Shown here: piece by piece, positions 34,487 through 43,254 of the stretch | Position numbering within the stretch: the stretch's first letter is position 1 | Layout of the letters: every line of letters begins with the position of its first letter | NCBI GenBank assembly: GCA_910575445.1 | Contig: CAJTFW010000005.1 | Coordinates: 193,556-257,555, forward strand | Direction: 5' to 3' | Source of the DNA: Lachnospiraceae bacterium | Lineage (GTDB): Bacteria; Bacillota; Clostridia; Lachnospirales; Lachnospiraceae | Length of the DNA stretch: 64,000 nucleotides | Made by a program: the position numbers and the translations under genes | The notes under the pieces: model-generated | Told to the model about the DNA's origin: nothing | The model's database searches: none | Seen by the model: the letters and a program-made list of their open reading frames with translations, nothing else

Positions 34487-34713
34487 GAGAAAAAATTACT
34501 GAAATTATATTGGAGTGTGGTATTGATAAAGAAGATGTGTATTGCAAAGATTATATAGTAAATGGAATACTTGACTCCTTAAAAATGCTAGATATTATTT
34601 CTTCACTAGAGGAGAACTTTGGAATTGAGATTGATGGAGACGATATTATACCAGAAAATTTTCAAAATCTTGACACTATAGTGTCATTACTGAAAAATAT
34701 TAAACAGGAATAA
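34483..34713 (+). CDS. acyl/peptidyl carrier protein
   Basis: A 76-residue carrier protein beginning MREKITEIILECGIDKEDVY. The phosphopantetheine serine lies in NGILDSLKMLDII (S32), although the usual DSL site is flanked by an unusual lysine. It overlaps the adenylation gene by 4 bp. It should carry the activated acid as a thioester to an acceptor enzyme. The neighbouring WcbI-like gene is the obvious candidate for the transfer step. Confidence 0.85.
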   Translation: MREKITEIILECGIDKEDVYCKDYIVNGILDSLKMLDIISSLEENFGIEIDGDDIIPENFQNLDTIVSLLKNIKQE

Positions 34714-34716
34714 TAT

Positions 34717-35955
34717 ATGAAAAGTAGTTTTGTTAGAAAAATTTCTCAAAAGAGAATCATATTATGGGGAACAGGAACTATTGGACATTTGTTTTATGAA
34801 AACTATAAAAATAAGTTGGATATCGTTGCCTGTACAAGCAATGAAAAAAACATTGAACCGATTGAAAGATTAAAAGTCATTTCACCTGTCCAAATTAAGC
34901 CAGGCCAAGATTTTATAATTGTATGTAGTTCATATTATCCAGAGATAAGAAATCAATTAATGAGTGAAGGATATGAAGTAGGTCTTGACTTTATAGGTTA
35001 TGATTCTTTTGAAAAACTTTATGAGAGAGAAATAAAAGAGAAAAAAATAATTATAGCTGTGGGACAATGTGAAATTTATGAGATATGTCAAGTATTAAAT
35101 ATGCTAAATACATTTGTTGAAAAATATTGCATTTTTTATTTTGATGAACAAAAGGTTTGTTGCCATGGAAATAATTACGATTTGGCTGAAACAAAGGAAT
35201 GTTTAACATTTCTTCAAATTGCAGATTTTTTTATTAAACCCTCCGTATTAGAACCACGAGTAATGAATAGTTTTCAATTTTTAAGAATGTATTTAAACGG
35301 ACAATGTGAGTCAATTACAATATCATTATTTAATATGGATAGTTATTGGGCGCAAGATATTGCAAATCAGAGGGCAATTAATAAGTTTTACATTACAAAA
35401 AGGAATCAAAAATTATGTGCATATGTAGAAAAAGACCAAGTTATTGAACAATTAATTGACGAAGGCTATTCTGTAAATGAAATTCTAAGCATGATTAAAA
35501 GAGATGATTTCTTTGATTATAATAAGGTTATAGAAAATCATCATAATTGTATAAAAAGGGCTAAAATTACAGACCGTTTATCTACTATAAAGATGTCGGA
35601 GTTTGTTGAAAAAAATTATAATTTGATGAAATTATATTGTGATAGAGGACATTTTCACGAGAATTTATTAAGAGAGTATGCAAAAAGAGTCTTACAATTT
35701 TTTTCTGATAAGGAAAGTATCAAAAAATTATTAAATATGGATATCAGTTGTATTACTCAAAATGTCAATGAGCTTCCAATCTATCCTAGTACTGCTAGAA
35801 TTTTAAATTTAGAATGGATAAATGAAAATACGTTATATAGACAACGAAGATATGATGGCGTTAGATTGGTCACATTTGAAGAATATATGGAAGCTTTTAT
35901 ACAATATTGTAAATATGCAAAGGAAGTTTTGAAATATACTCAATGGTCATCATAG
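34717..35955 (+). CDS. Rossmann domain plus WcbI-like protein, probable acyl transfer
   Basis: A 412-residue protein. Residues 10-105 form a Rossmann-like unit (RIILWGTGTIGHLFYENYKN) seen in several proteins of this locus. From about 108 on, IIIAVGQCEIYEICQVLNML and FFIKPSVLEPRVMNSFQFLR resemble the polysaccharide enzyme WcbI, which is thought to bind CoA and transfer an acyl group. It starts 4 bp after the carrier protein gene, suggesting that it takes an acyl group from the carrier. The WcbI link is tentative. Confidence 0.5.
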   Translation: MKSSFVRKISQKRIILWGTGTIGHLFYENYKNKLDIVACTSNEKNIEPIERLKVISPVQIKPGQDFIIVCSSYYPEIRNQLMSEGYEVGLDFIGYDSFEKLYEREIKEKKIIIAVGQCEIYEICQVLNMLNTFVEKYCIFYFDEQKVCCHGNNYDLAETKECLTFLQIADFFIKPSVLEPRVMNSFQFLRMYLNGQCESITISLFNMDSYWAQDIANQRAINKFYITKRNQKLCAYVEKDQVIEQLIDEGYSVNEILSMIKRDDFFDYNKVIENHHNCIKRAKITDRLSTIKMSEFVEKNYNLMKLYCDRGHFHENLLREYAKRVLQFFSDKESIKKLLNMDISCITQNVNELPIYPSTARILNLEWINENTLYRQRRYDGVRLVTFEEYMEAFIQYCKYAKEVLKYTQWSS

Positions 35956-35999
35956 AAAAGGTATGCGATTAGAAAATAATAATTGGGAGATATGTTAAA

Positions 36000-36476
36000 A
36001 TGAAAAAGGGGATTATTTCTATATTATCAACCTTGATTGGTGGAATAGTTGGTGCTTGTGTTGTAGGGAAAATATCGTGTGATAAAGTGGCTGAAAAACA
36101 GGAAATATCTGATAAACATTTTGCTCTTTTTCTTTTAATGAATCAATGGATAAAAGTGAAACAAGAGGGAAAAAGTGTAGCAGATTATTTTGAAAATCAT
36201 GGATATAAGAAAATTGCAATTTATGGGATGAGTTATGCTGGAGAAACATTGATTAGAGAATTGAAGAATACAGACATTCATGTGGTTTATGGTATAGATA
36301 AAAATGCAGCATCTATCTATGCTGAAATAGATGTGATCTCAATGAACGAAGAATTTGAGAATGTTGATGCAGTTGTTGTAACAGCGATTACTTTTTTTGA
36401 TGAGATTAGGGAAGAATTGACTACTAAAATAGGATGTCCGATAGTGTCTTTGGAAGATATTTTGTATGGGATGTAG
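36000..36476 (+). CDS. membrane-anchored Rossmann-like protein of unknown function
   Basis: A 158-residue protein. An N-terminal hydrophobic helix (GIISILSTLIGGIVGACVVG) is followed by a Rossmann-like domain (KKIAIYGMSYAGETLIRELK, VVYGIDKN). The same domain, with a closely similar lead-in (WIKVKQEGKSVADYFENHGY against WLKMKQKGHHLSEYF), forms the C-terminus of the next protein, so the two are related by duplication. No catalytic residues are recognised. It may sense or position a nucleotide sugar at the membrane. Confidence 0.55.
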   Translation: MKKGIISILSTLIGGIVGACVVGKISCDKVAEKQEISDKHFALFLLMNQWIKVKQEGKSVADYFENHGYKKIAIYGMSYAGETLIRELKNTDIHVVYGIDKNAASIYAEIDVISMNEEFENVDAVVVTAITFFDEIREELTTKIGCPIVSLEDILYGM

Positions 36477-36490
36477 AAAGCGATTTTAAT

Positions 36491-38110
36491 ATGAATAAAA
36501 AAAACATTATGTATATATTTAACGATGTTTCATTTGGCGGGGCAGGACAATCATTATTGGATACACTTGGCGAGATAAGAAGCGAAATAAATCCTGTAGT
36601 AATTATTCGAAGTGATTCTTTGATTGAGAATAAATTCTTAGAGCTAGGAATTATTTATTATAAAATTGATTTTTCTACGGATTTTGTAAAACCTTGTGAC
36701 ATAAATATTGAAAATAAAAAATGGGATATAAAACAGAGTTATGAAGCAGCAAATAAGCTGCTTCCAATAATTAAAAAAGAAAAGGTGGACTTAATTCATA
36801 TTAATTCAAGTGTGAGCTATTTTGGTGCGATTGCTGCATTATTATCTGGGATACCTTATATTTGGCATATTAGAGAATTAGTAAAAGAACATTATGGGTG
36901 TGAATTTTTAAATGAAGAACTTAAAAAGCATTTATTTGAATGTGCTTCAAAATTAATTGCAATATCAGATTATGTTAAAAAAAGTTATTATGAAAAATAT
37001 GGATTAAATACTTTAAGGATATATAATGGTTTAAACATTAAGAGATTTAAAGCACATATAGACCCTAAAAAAGATTTTAAAAATATATTTTTAGTGGCTG
37101 GAATGATAACTCCAGAAAAAGGACAATGGGATGCGATTTGTGCAACAGAATCTCTTATAAAAAAAGGCATTTCAGATATAAAATTGATTATAGTAGGAGA
37201 TGGAAATGCTGGTTATATATGGGCAATTAAAAAATATATTTCCCAAAATAAGCTTAATAATAATATATTTTTTATACCCTTTCAAAAAGAATTATCTGAA
37301 TTACATGTTTTAGCATCGTATGCAATAACTTGTTCTCAAAGTGAAGCTTTAGGAAGAGTAACTATTGAAGCAATGTTGGCAGGAAATATAGTAATTGGTG
37401 CTAAAAGTGGGGGAACAACAGAAATTATTGGCGAAAATGAAGAAAGGGGATTTCTATATAAATTACATGATAGTAAAAGCCTTGCTCAAATGATGATGAA
37501 AGCTATGAAATGCTCTGAAGATAGAAAAAGAATGATTTTAGAAAATGCGCAAATATATGCAGAAAAAACGTTTGATTCGAAAACTTATTGTAAAAAAATA
37601 GTGGATATATATGATGAATGTATTTCATCTTTTGTTACAAAAGATAATGATAATTATTTGAGAAAATTAAAAGCTTATTATACATCTATTAAAGTAAATG
37701 CAAAATATATGAAAAGTAATTGTCAGACACAATATCAGAAATCAGAGGCAGCTTTTCAGATTTTAATAAAATGGTTAAAAATGAAACAAAAAGGACATCA
37801 TCTCAGTGAATATTTTATAAACAATAATATTAAAAATGTAACAATTTATGGTATGTCGAATATTGGCTGTTGTTTATATGATGAATTAGAAAATAGTGAT
37901 ATTGAGATTAGGTATATTATTGATAAAAATCCTAATGGAATGGAAAACATTATTGATATGGCATCTTTAGATAATGAATTAATTACTGATGTAATTGTAG
38001 TTACTGTAGCGATGGGTGCAGAACAAATTATCGATGAAATAAGAAGTAAAGGATATCAAAAAGTAATTGGAATAAATGAAATTTTAGATGAGTTTAATAG
38101 GTTTATGTAA
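36491..38110 (+). CDS. GT4-family glycosyltransferase with C-terminal Rossmann domain
   Basis: A 539-residue protein. The first 390 residues are a GT4 transferase: FNDVSFGGAGQSLLDTL, IHINSSVSYFG, WHIRELVKEHYG, VAGMITPEKGQWDAI and SQSEALGRVTIEAMLAGN with the E-x7-E region. The last 125 residues repeat the Rossmann domain of the preceding gene (NVTIYGMSNIGCCLYDELEN). ATG at 36491 starts at the family's usual position; an upstream ATG at 36434 overlaps the preceding gene and was rejected. It transfers a sugar from a nucleotide donor in the cytoplasm. Confidence 0.8.
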   Translation: MNKKNIMYIFNDVSFGGAGQSLLDTLGEIRSEINPVVIIRSDSLIENKFLELGIIYYKIDFSTDFVKPCDINIENKKWDIKQSYEAANKLLPIIKKEKVDLIHINSSVSYFGAIAALLSGIPYIWHIRELVKEHYGCEFLNEELKKHLFECASKLIAISDYVKKSYYEKYGLNTLRIYNGLNIKRFKAHIDPKKDFKNIFLVAGMITPEKGQWDAICATESLIKKGISDIKLIIVGDGNAGYIWAIKKYISQNKLNNNIFFIPFQKELSELHVLASYAITCSQSEALGRVTIEAMLAGNIVIGAKSGGTTEIIGENEERGFLYKLHDSKSLAQMMMKAMKCSEDRKRMILENAQIYAEKTFDSKTYCKKIVDIYDECISSFVTKDNDNYLRKLKAYYTSIKVNAKYMKSNCQTQYQKSEAAFQILIKWLKMKQKGHHLSEYFINNNIKNVTIYGMSNIGCCLYDELENSDIEIRYIIDKNPNGMENIIDMASLDNELITDVIVVTVAMGAEQIIDEIRSKGYQKVIGINEILDEFNRFM

Positions 38111-38116
38111 TTCAAT

Positions 38117-38860
38117 ATGAAAAGGCATATAAAGGTTTCAATTATTACTGTGTGCTTTAATTGTGAAAACACAATTAGAGACACGATTAAAAATGTTTTA
38201 TATCAGTCTTATAAAAACATTGAATATATTATTATAGATGGTAAATCTTCAGATTCTACAATAGAAATTATAAAGGAATATATTCCATTGTTTAAAGGGC
38301 GTCTGCGATATATTTCTGAAGAGGATAACGGAATTTATGATGCAATGAACAAAGGGATAAGGTTATCCACAGGTGATTTGATTGGAATTATTAATGGTGA
38401 TGATTTTTATGAAACAGATGCAGTTGAAAATATTATAGAACACATAGATTTAGCAAAATATCAGGTTCTTTATGGATATTGTAATGTGATTTATAAAGGT
38501 CAGGTTGTGAAAGTGATGAAAACACATCATAAAAGACTAACCAAAGATATGATACCACATCCTACATGTTTTGTAACAAGACAAACATATCAAAATTTTG
38601 GACTTTTTTTAACTGGATTTAAAATTGCGTCAGATTATGAACTAATGCTTAGATTTTATAAGAGTAAACAAGTAACTTTTATACAAATTCCAAAAATCAT
38701 TGCGAATTTTCGAAAAGGTGGAGTTTCTACGAGGTCTGAGATGGAAGAAAGAAGATTGTTGGAAAGAGCATGGATTTGGTATCGATTTGGTGAAATTTCA
38801 ATAAAAGAACTGATAGTATGTATGTTTAGATATTTGTTATTTAGTAAAAAAATTATTTAG
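38117..38860 (+). CDS. GT2-family glycosyltransferase
   Basis: A 247-residue GT-A enzyme: VSIITVCFNCENTIRDTIKN at the nucleotide-binding start, YIIIDGKSSDSTIEII, NGIYDAMNKGI and the metal-binding INGDDFYE. It resembles WcaE-type polysaccharide transferases in size and motifs. It starts 6 bp after the GT4 gene. Acceptor and donor sugars are unknown. Confidence 0.87.
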   Translation: MKRHIKVSIITVCFNCENTIRDTIKNVLYQSYKNIEYIIIDGKSSDSTIEIIKEYIPLFKGRLRYISEEDNGIYDAMNKGIRLSTGDLIGIINGDDFYETDAVENIIEHIDLAKYQVLYGYCNVIYKGQVVKVMKTHHKRLTKDMIPHPTCFVTRQTYQNFGLFLTGFKIASDYELMLRFYKSKQVTFIQIPKIIANFRKGGVSTRSEMEERRLLERAWIWYRFGEISIKELIVCMFRYLLFSKKII

Positions 38861-38894
38861 TATACTAAAAGTTTATTAGGAATTAAGGAAACTA

Positions 38895-39995
38895 ATGAAT
38901 TTAAAAAATTGTTCAGTTGATGAGTTTAGTAAAAAGTTAAATAGTAGAAGATTATTTTGTATAGGTGCATCTGTTATGCCATTAGAAATGTGTACAGAGT
39001 ATTCAGAGTACCATTTTGAAGACAAAATTATATGTTTTGCGGATAATGCTCCAGATAAAGAAAATACAAAATATATATTGTGCAGTCAAGAGATTCCTAT
39101 TATTTCAATAGAATATTTAAAAAAAATCATTTCTCAGAAAGATATTTTACTTATAACAAGCAAATTCTATGTGGAAATATTTGAACAACTGAATAAAATA
39201 AAAGAATTTGATAATATAGATTGTTATATTTGGCCTATGATTGCTCCACAATATAAATCAGATTCTTTATTAGAAGAGAAAATTAAAAAAATGTCAGAAG
39301 ATAAACAACAAATACCTAAGATTATCCATTATTTTTGGTTTGGTAATCATCAATTGCCTATACTAGAACAAAAATGTATAAACTCTTGGTCTGAAAGATG
39401 TCCAGATTATAAGATAAAAAGATGGGATGAGTCAAATTATGATATTTTTCAAAATTTATATATAAAGCAAGCATATGAAGCTCAAAAATGGGGATTTGTA
39501 TCAGATTATGCTCGATTAGATATCCTATATCAATATGGTGGGATTTATTTAGATACGGATGTGGAAGTTTTAAAATCTTTTGATTCACTTTTAAAATTAC
39601 AATCATTTATTGGATTTGAATCTAAAAATTTAGTAGCAACTGGACTTGGAATAGGAGCTCGAAAAAATCATCCATTTATTAAAAGATTAATGGATGATTA
39701 TAGCAAGCGGGAATTTTTGCTAAAAGATAATACCTATGATATGACTCCATGTCCAATAATTCAAACAGAAACATTTCAAAAGTATGGATTAAAGTTGAAT
39801 AATAAGATTCAAAAAGTTATGGATATAACTGTTCTTCCAGCAGAATGTTTGAGTCCAGATAACAATATGATTCCTCATATTACTTCTAATACATTTACTC
39901 TACATCATTTTTCAGGTTCATGGACATCAAATAAAAATCAAGATTTATTGAAAAAAATACGAGGATTTTTAGGTGAAAATTTGGTAGGAGTATAA
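38895..39995 (+). CDS. GT32-type glycosyltransferase with N-terminal accessory domain
   Basis: A 366-residue protein. Residues 1-120 form a Rossmann-like unit (RRLFCIGASVMPLEM, IICFADNAPDKEN). From 135 on a GT32/Och1-like transferase is clear: IPKIIHYFWFGNHQLP, SDYARLDILYQYGGIYLDTD with the DxD metal motif, and FTLHHFSGSW. This class adds hexoses to glycans. It is co-directional with the surrounding glycosyltransferases. Confidence 0.85.
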   Translation: MNLKNCSVDEFSKKLNSRRLFCIGASVMPLEMCTEYSEYHFEDKIICFADNAPDKENTKYILCSQEIPIISIEYLKKIISQKDILLITSKFYVEIFEQLNKIKEFDNIDCYIWPMIAPQYKSDSLLEEKIKKMSEDKQQIPKIIHYFWFGNHQLPILEQKCINSWSERCPDYKIKRWDESNYDIFQNLYIKQAYEAQKWGFVSDYARLDILYQYGGIYLDTDVEVLKSFDSLLKLQSFIGFESKNLVATGLGIGARKNHPFIKRLMDDYSKREFLLKDNTYDMTPCPIIQTETFQKYGLKLNNKIQKVMDITVLPAECLSPDNNMIPHITSNTFTLHHFSGSWTSNKNQDLLKKIRGFLGENLVGV

Positions 39996-39999
39996 AAAA

Positions 40000-41964
40000 A
40001 TGTTGGATGAACAACTAAAAACGGTACAACTTTTTCGACAAAATTATAATTCTGACTCTGTAAAAAAGATGGTCATATATGGAACAGGTATTCACGCAGA
40101 AGCAGTTATAAAATCTTGCGAAGATTACCCTATTGTTGGTTTGATGGATGCATTAAAAACCGGACAAATTTTTTGTGGAAAACAAATATTTTCAGAAGAA
40201 GAAGTTTTAAAAGAAGGAGTATCTTTAGTGGTAGTGGTTGCAAGACCAGCCGTACATTCGATTATATATCGAAGATTGAAAGCATGGAGTGAGAGATATG
40301 GAATTCGTATACAAGATATAGAAGGAAATTTAATTGCTGATAAATGCAAGCAACGAATTTGTGAGTCTCCTTATTTTAATATTTCCTATCAGCAATTATT
40401 AGATGAGATTGATTCTCATAATATAATTTCTTTTGATATTTTTGATACATTACTGACAAGAAAAGTATATGAGCCTCAAGATGTTTTTGCTCTTTTAGAT
40501 TTGGAGTATAAGTCACAATATCCATTTTTGTTTTCTGTGGAACGCCAACGTGCAGAACAGGAGTTGTTAAAAGAGGGTATTCCCAATATAACTCAGATTT
40601 ATCAACGACTAAAAGAAAATCAACCTTGTTTAACACAAGAAAATTGTGAAGAATTATTATCAAAAGAAATTCAAAAGGAATATCAGGTTTTAATACCACG
40701 CAGGAAAATGCTGGAGTGTATGCAATATTGTGTGGATAAAGGAAAGCGGATTGTTCTGGTATCAGATATGTATTTACCAGAAAGTTATATGAGAAAATTG
40801 CTTTCAAAATTCAACATTACTCAATACGAAAAATTGTTTGTCTCTTGTGACTATGGACTGACAAAAAATTCGGGTTTGTTTAGAATTGTAAAAGACTACT
40901 TAAAAGAGGAAAGTTGTCTTCATATAGGAGATAATGTGGATGCAGATGGTATTTCAGCTAATAAAGAAGGTTTTGACTCTTTTTTAGTTATGTCTCCTAT
41001 TCGTATGATGGAATTGTCAACCTATTCTTCTTTGCTTATTGCTTTAGATAAAATAGAAAATAGGATTATGTTAGGGTTATTAGTTTCAGAAGTTTTTAAT
41101 AATCCTTTTATTTTACATAATTCGGCTGGAAAGCCTTCTATTGTTGATGGGACAAGCTTTGGATATGTGTTTATAGCACCTCTTATTGTTTCGTTTGTAA
41201 TTTGGATGTTGGAAAAAGTGAAAAAAGAGGATGATGCTGTTATATTGTTTTCTGCTAGAGATGGATGGCTGATACAAAAGATATATAATCTATTAAAGAA
41301 AAAATGTATGCTCTCTTATTTGCCAAAGGACTATTATCTATTAATATCTAGAAAAGCTATGTTAAATCTGTCAAGAGAGAAATACCAAAAGGATACATAT
41401 TTAAAATATTTAAAGGATTTTCAGTTAGAAAAATATAGCCGAATTTTCTTTTTTGACTTTATGTCACAAGGTACATGTCAATATTATTTTGAACAATTAA
41501 TACAAAGAAAATGTCAGGGGTTGTATTTTCAAAAAAGTAATAGTGAGGATATAAGAAAAGAACAGCTAACTGTGGATAGTTATTATAAAGCAAACAATGC
41601 ACAAAATACAAGTCAAAGAATTTTTGCATTGTGTGATTTCTTGGAATGTATTTTAACTTCGTATAAACCATCTTTTTTGGGATTTTACATAGACGGCATG
41701 GTTGTATATGAGAGAGAACGGCGTACAAAAAATCAAATGGGTTGTTTGCGAATGATTCATAAAGGAATTCAAAAATATACAATGGAATTTATAGATATTT
41801 TAAGGGCTATACCAGAACATATGTCTACAATAGACTATTGTGATGAACTGATGGGTTTTATGGGGGCTGCTTACTCAAAAGTTGAAGTTCCTGGATTAGA
41901 TGAATTTATTTTAGATGATATTGTATATGGAGATAAAAATACAGGCAAAGATGCATTGATATAA
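40000..41964 (+). CDS. HAD-superfamily protein with N-terminal Rossmann domain, glycan-locus type
   Basis: A 654-residue protein. Residues 20-110 form a Rossmann-like domain (KMVIYGTGIHAEAVIKSCED). About 135-335 is a HAD fold: NIISFDIFDTLLTRKVYEPQ with the DxD nucleophile, IVLVSDMYLPE and HIGDNVDADGI. The C-terminal 300 residues are helical and less defined. Such large HAD proteins are common in surface-polysaccharide loci; the substrate is unknown. It starts 4 bp after the GT32 gene. Confidence 0.75.
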   Translation: MLDEQLKTVQLFRQNYNSDSVKKMVIYGTGIHAEAVIKSCEDYPIVGLMDALKTGQIFCGKQIFSEEEVLKEGVSLVVVVARPAVHSIIYRRLKAWSERYGIRIQDIEGNLIADKCKQRICESPYFNISYQQLLDEIDSHNIISFDIFDTLLTRKVYEPQDVFALLDLEYKSQYPFLFSVERQRAEQELLKEGIPNITQIYQRLKENQPCLTQENCEELLSKEIQKEYQVLIPRRKMLECMQYCVDKGKRIVLVSDMYLPESYMRKLLSKFNITQYEKLFVSCDYGLTKNSGLFRIVKDYLKEESCLHIGDNVDADGISANKEGFDSFLVMSPIRMMELSTYSSLLIALDKIENRIMLGLLVSEVFNNPFILHNSAGKPSIVDGTSFGYVFIAPLIVSFVIWMLEKVKKEDDAVILFSARDGWLIQKIYNLLKKKCMLSYLPKDYYLLISRKAMLNLSREKYQKDTYLKYLKDFQLEKYSRIFFFDFMSQGTCQYYFEQLIQRKCQGLYFQKSNSEDIRKEQLTVDSYYKANNAQNTSQRIFALCDFLECILTSYKPSFLGFYIDGMVVYERERRTKNQMGCLRMIHKGIQKYTMEFIDILRAIPEHMSTIDYCDELMGFMGAAYSKVEVPGLDEFILDDIVYGDKNTGKDALI

Positions 41965-41978
41965 GAAAGGAACTAGCT

Positions 41979-43085
41979 ATGAAAAGAATTCTGCATATGA
42001 CACCCCCAGATATTAAAAATGGCGTATATCGTTATATTTTTAACCATATGCAATTTATGAATATGCAGAAATATTCTTTTTCTTTCTGGACAAAAGGTGC
42101 AAAAGAACTTCGAGAAACTTCAGAATATAAAAAATATGGATTTGGTATATATGAACTAAAGGGAACACAGAGAGAAGATAAAGATGCGTTTCAAAAGGAA
42201 ATTATAGAAGTATTGGGGCAAGGATTTGATATCTTACATCTTCATACAAGTTCCTGGAGAGGATTTTTAATTGAAGAAGTTGCAATGGAATTGGGAATTC
42301 CCAAAGTGATTGTTCATTCCCATAGTACAGGCATCGATGTAAAAGATAAAGAAGAACGTGTTCAACGCATACATATACATGAAATATATCAAAAACAATT
42401 TTCATTGAAATATGCAACAGATGTATGGGCGTGCTCACATTTGGCAGCGACTTGGCTTTTTGGAACTTCTGTTCCTTTGGATAAGATTCAGATAATGCCT
42501 AATGCAATTGATACTAGCCGTTATTGCTTCGATTTAAAGAAAAGGCAGCAAATACGAGATAAATTAAAGTTGCATGGAAAATATGTGATAGGGAATATTG
42601 GAAGATATACTTACCAGAAAAATCAAGCATTTTTAATTAGAGTAATTGCAGAGTTGCGTAAAAAGAGAGAAAACGTTTATTTTTTATGTTTAGGAGATGG
42701 TGAACTTTTACAAGAACTAAGAGAACTAACTGAAACATATGGTTTGAAAAATCATGTATCTCTTATGGAATGGCAGGAACATACAGAGGATTTTTTACAA
42801 GCTATGGATGTATTTTGCCTTCCATCGAGATTTGAAGGTTTTCCTATATCTGCAATAGAAGCACAGACAGCAGGACTAAAGTGTTTGATTTCAGATACCG
42901 TGACAGAAGAAGTAAAAATTACTGATTTAGTTCAGTTTTTGCCATTGGAAGAACAACGATGGGTCAATGAACTTTTAGTGGGAAAAAATTTTGAACAGAG
43001 GGAGAAATGGAGTGAGGTAGTTGCTGAAAAGGGATATGATATAAAAATTGCAGCAAAAAGATTGGAAAAAATGTATGACAAGTAA
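41979..43085 (+). CDS. GT4-family glycosyltransferase (EpsF-like)
   Basis: A 368-residue GT-B enzyme. Motifs are GVYRYIFNHMQFMN, DILHLHTSSWRG, VIVHSHSTGIDV, IMPNAIDTSRY, IGNIGRYTYQKNQAF and CLPSRFEGFPISAIEAQ, with the glutamate pair typical of GT4. It is close to EpsF/CapM-type transferases. It is the last gene before an interruption by an Rpn nuclease, and its DNA is less AT-rich than the genes before it. Start ATG follows AGAAAGGAACTAGCT. Confidence 0.87.
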   Translation: MKRILHMTPPDIKNGVYRYIFNHMQFMNMQKYSFSFWTKGAKELRETSEYKKYGFGIYELKGTQREDKDAFQKEIIEVLGQGFDILHLHTSSWRGFLIEEVAMELGIPKVIVHSHSTGIDVKDKEERVQRIHIHEIYQKQFSLKYATDVWACSHLAATWLFGTSVPLDKIQIMPNAIDTSRYCFDLKKRQQIRDKLKLHGKYVIGNIGRYTYQKNQAFLIRVIAELRKKRENVYFLCLGDGELLQELRELTETYGLKNHVSLMEWQEHTEDFLQAMDVFCLPSRFEGFPISAIEAQTAGLKCLISDTVTEEVKITDLVQFLPLEEQRWVNELLVGKNFEQREKWSEVVAEKGYDIKIAAKRLEKMYDK

Positions 43086-43188
43086 TAGTCTAAAGAATAA
43101 AAAATAAAAGACTTTGCACCTTGAAAATTTCATACTTGTATCAAAATCTTAACGATTACAATTATTTTCCATAACTTTTCGTTTTCTA

Positions 43189-43217
43189 TTGACAAACATA
43201 TGTTCTCATATTACAAT
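43189..43217 (+). promoter_or_regulatory. promoter of the Rpn nuclease
   Basis: TTGACA (43189-43194) and TACAAT (43212-43217) are exactly 17 bp apart, a strong vegetative promoter just 38 bp ahead of the gene. Confidence 0.8.
43193..43206. promoter_or_regulatory. LexA-like SOS box 1
   Basis: CAAACATATGTTCT matches the Gram-positive LexA consensus CGAACRNRYGTTYC at 12 of 14 positions. It has a perfect AACATATGTT core and lies between the -35 and -10 boxes of the Rpn promoter. Confidence 0.55.
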
Positions 43218-43218
43218 A

Positions 43219-43232
43219 AGAACACAAGTTCG
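43219..43232. promoter_or_regulatory. LexA-like SOS box 2
   Basis: AGAACACAAGTTCG contains a GAAC-N4-GTTC dyad 26 bp after the first box, over the expected transcription start. It matches the consensus at 11 of 14 positions. Confidence 0.45.
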
Positions 43233-43254
43233 ATAAAGTGAAAGGGGGAACGAT

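Noticed and set aside
36434-36490. Extended N-terminus of the first GT4 enzyme
   Set aside because: It overlaps the preceding gene out of frame and adds residues with no similarity to the family.
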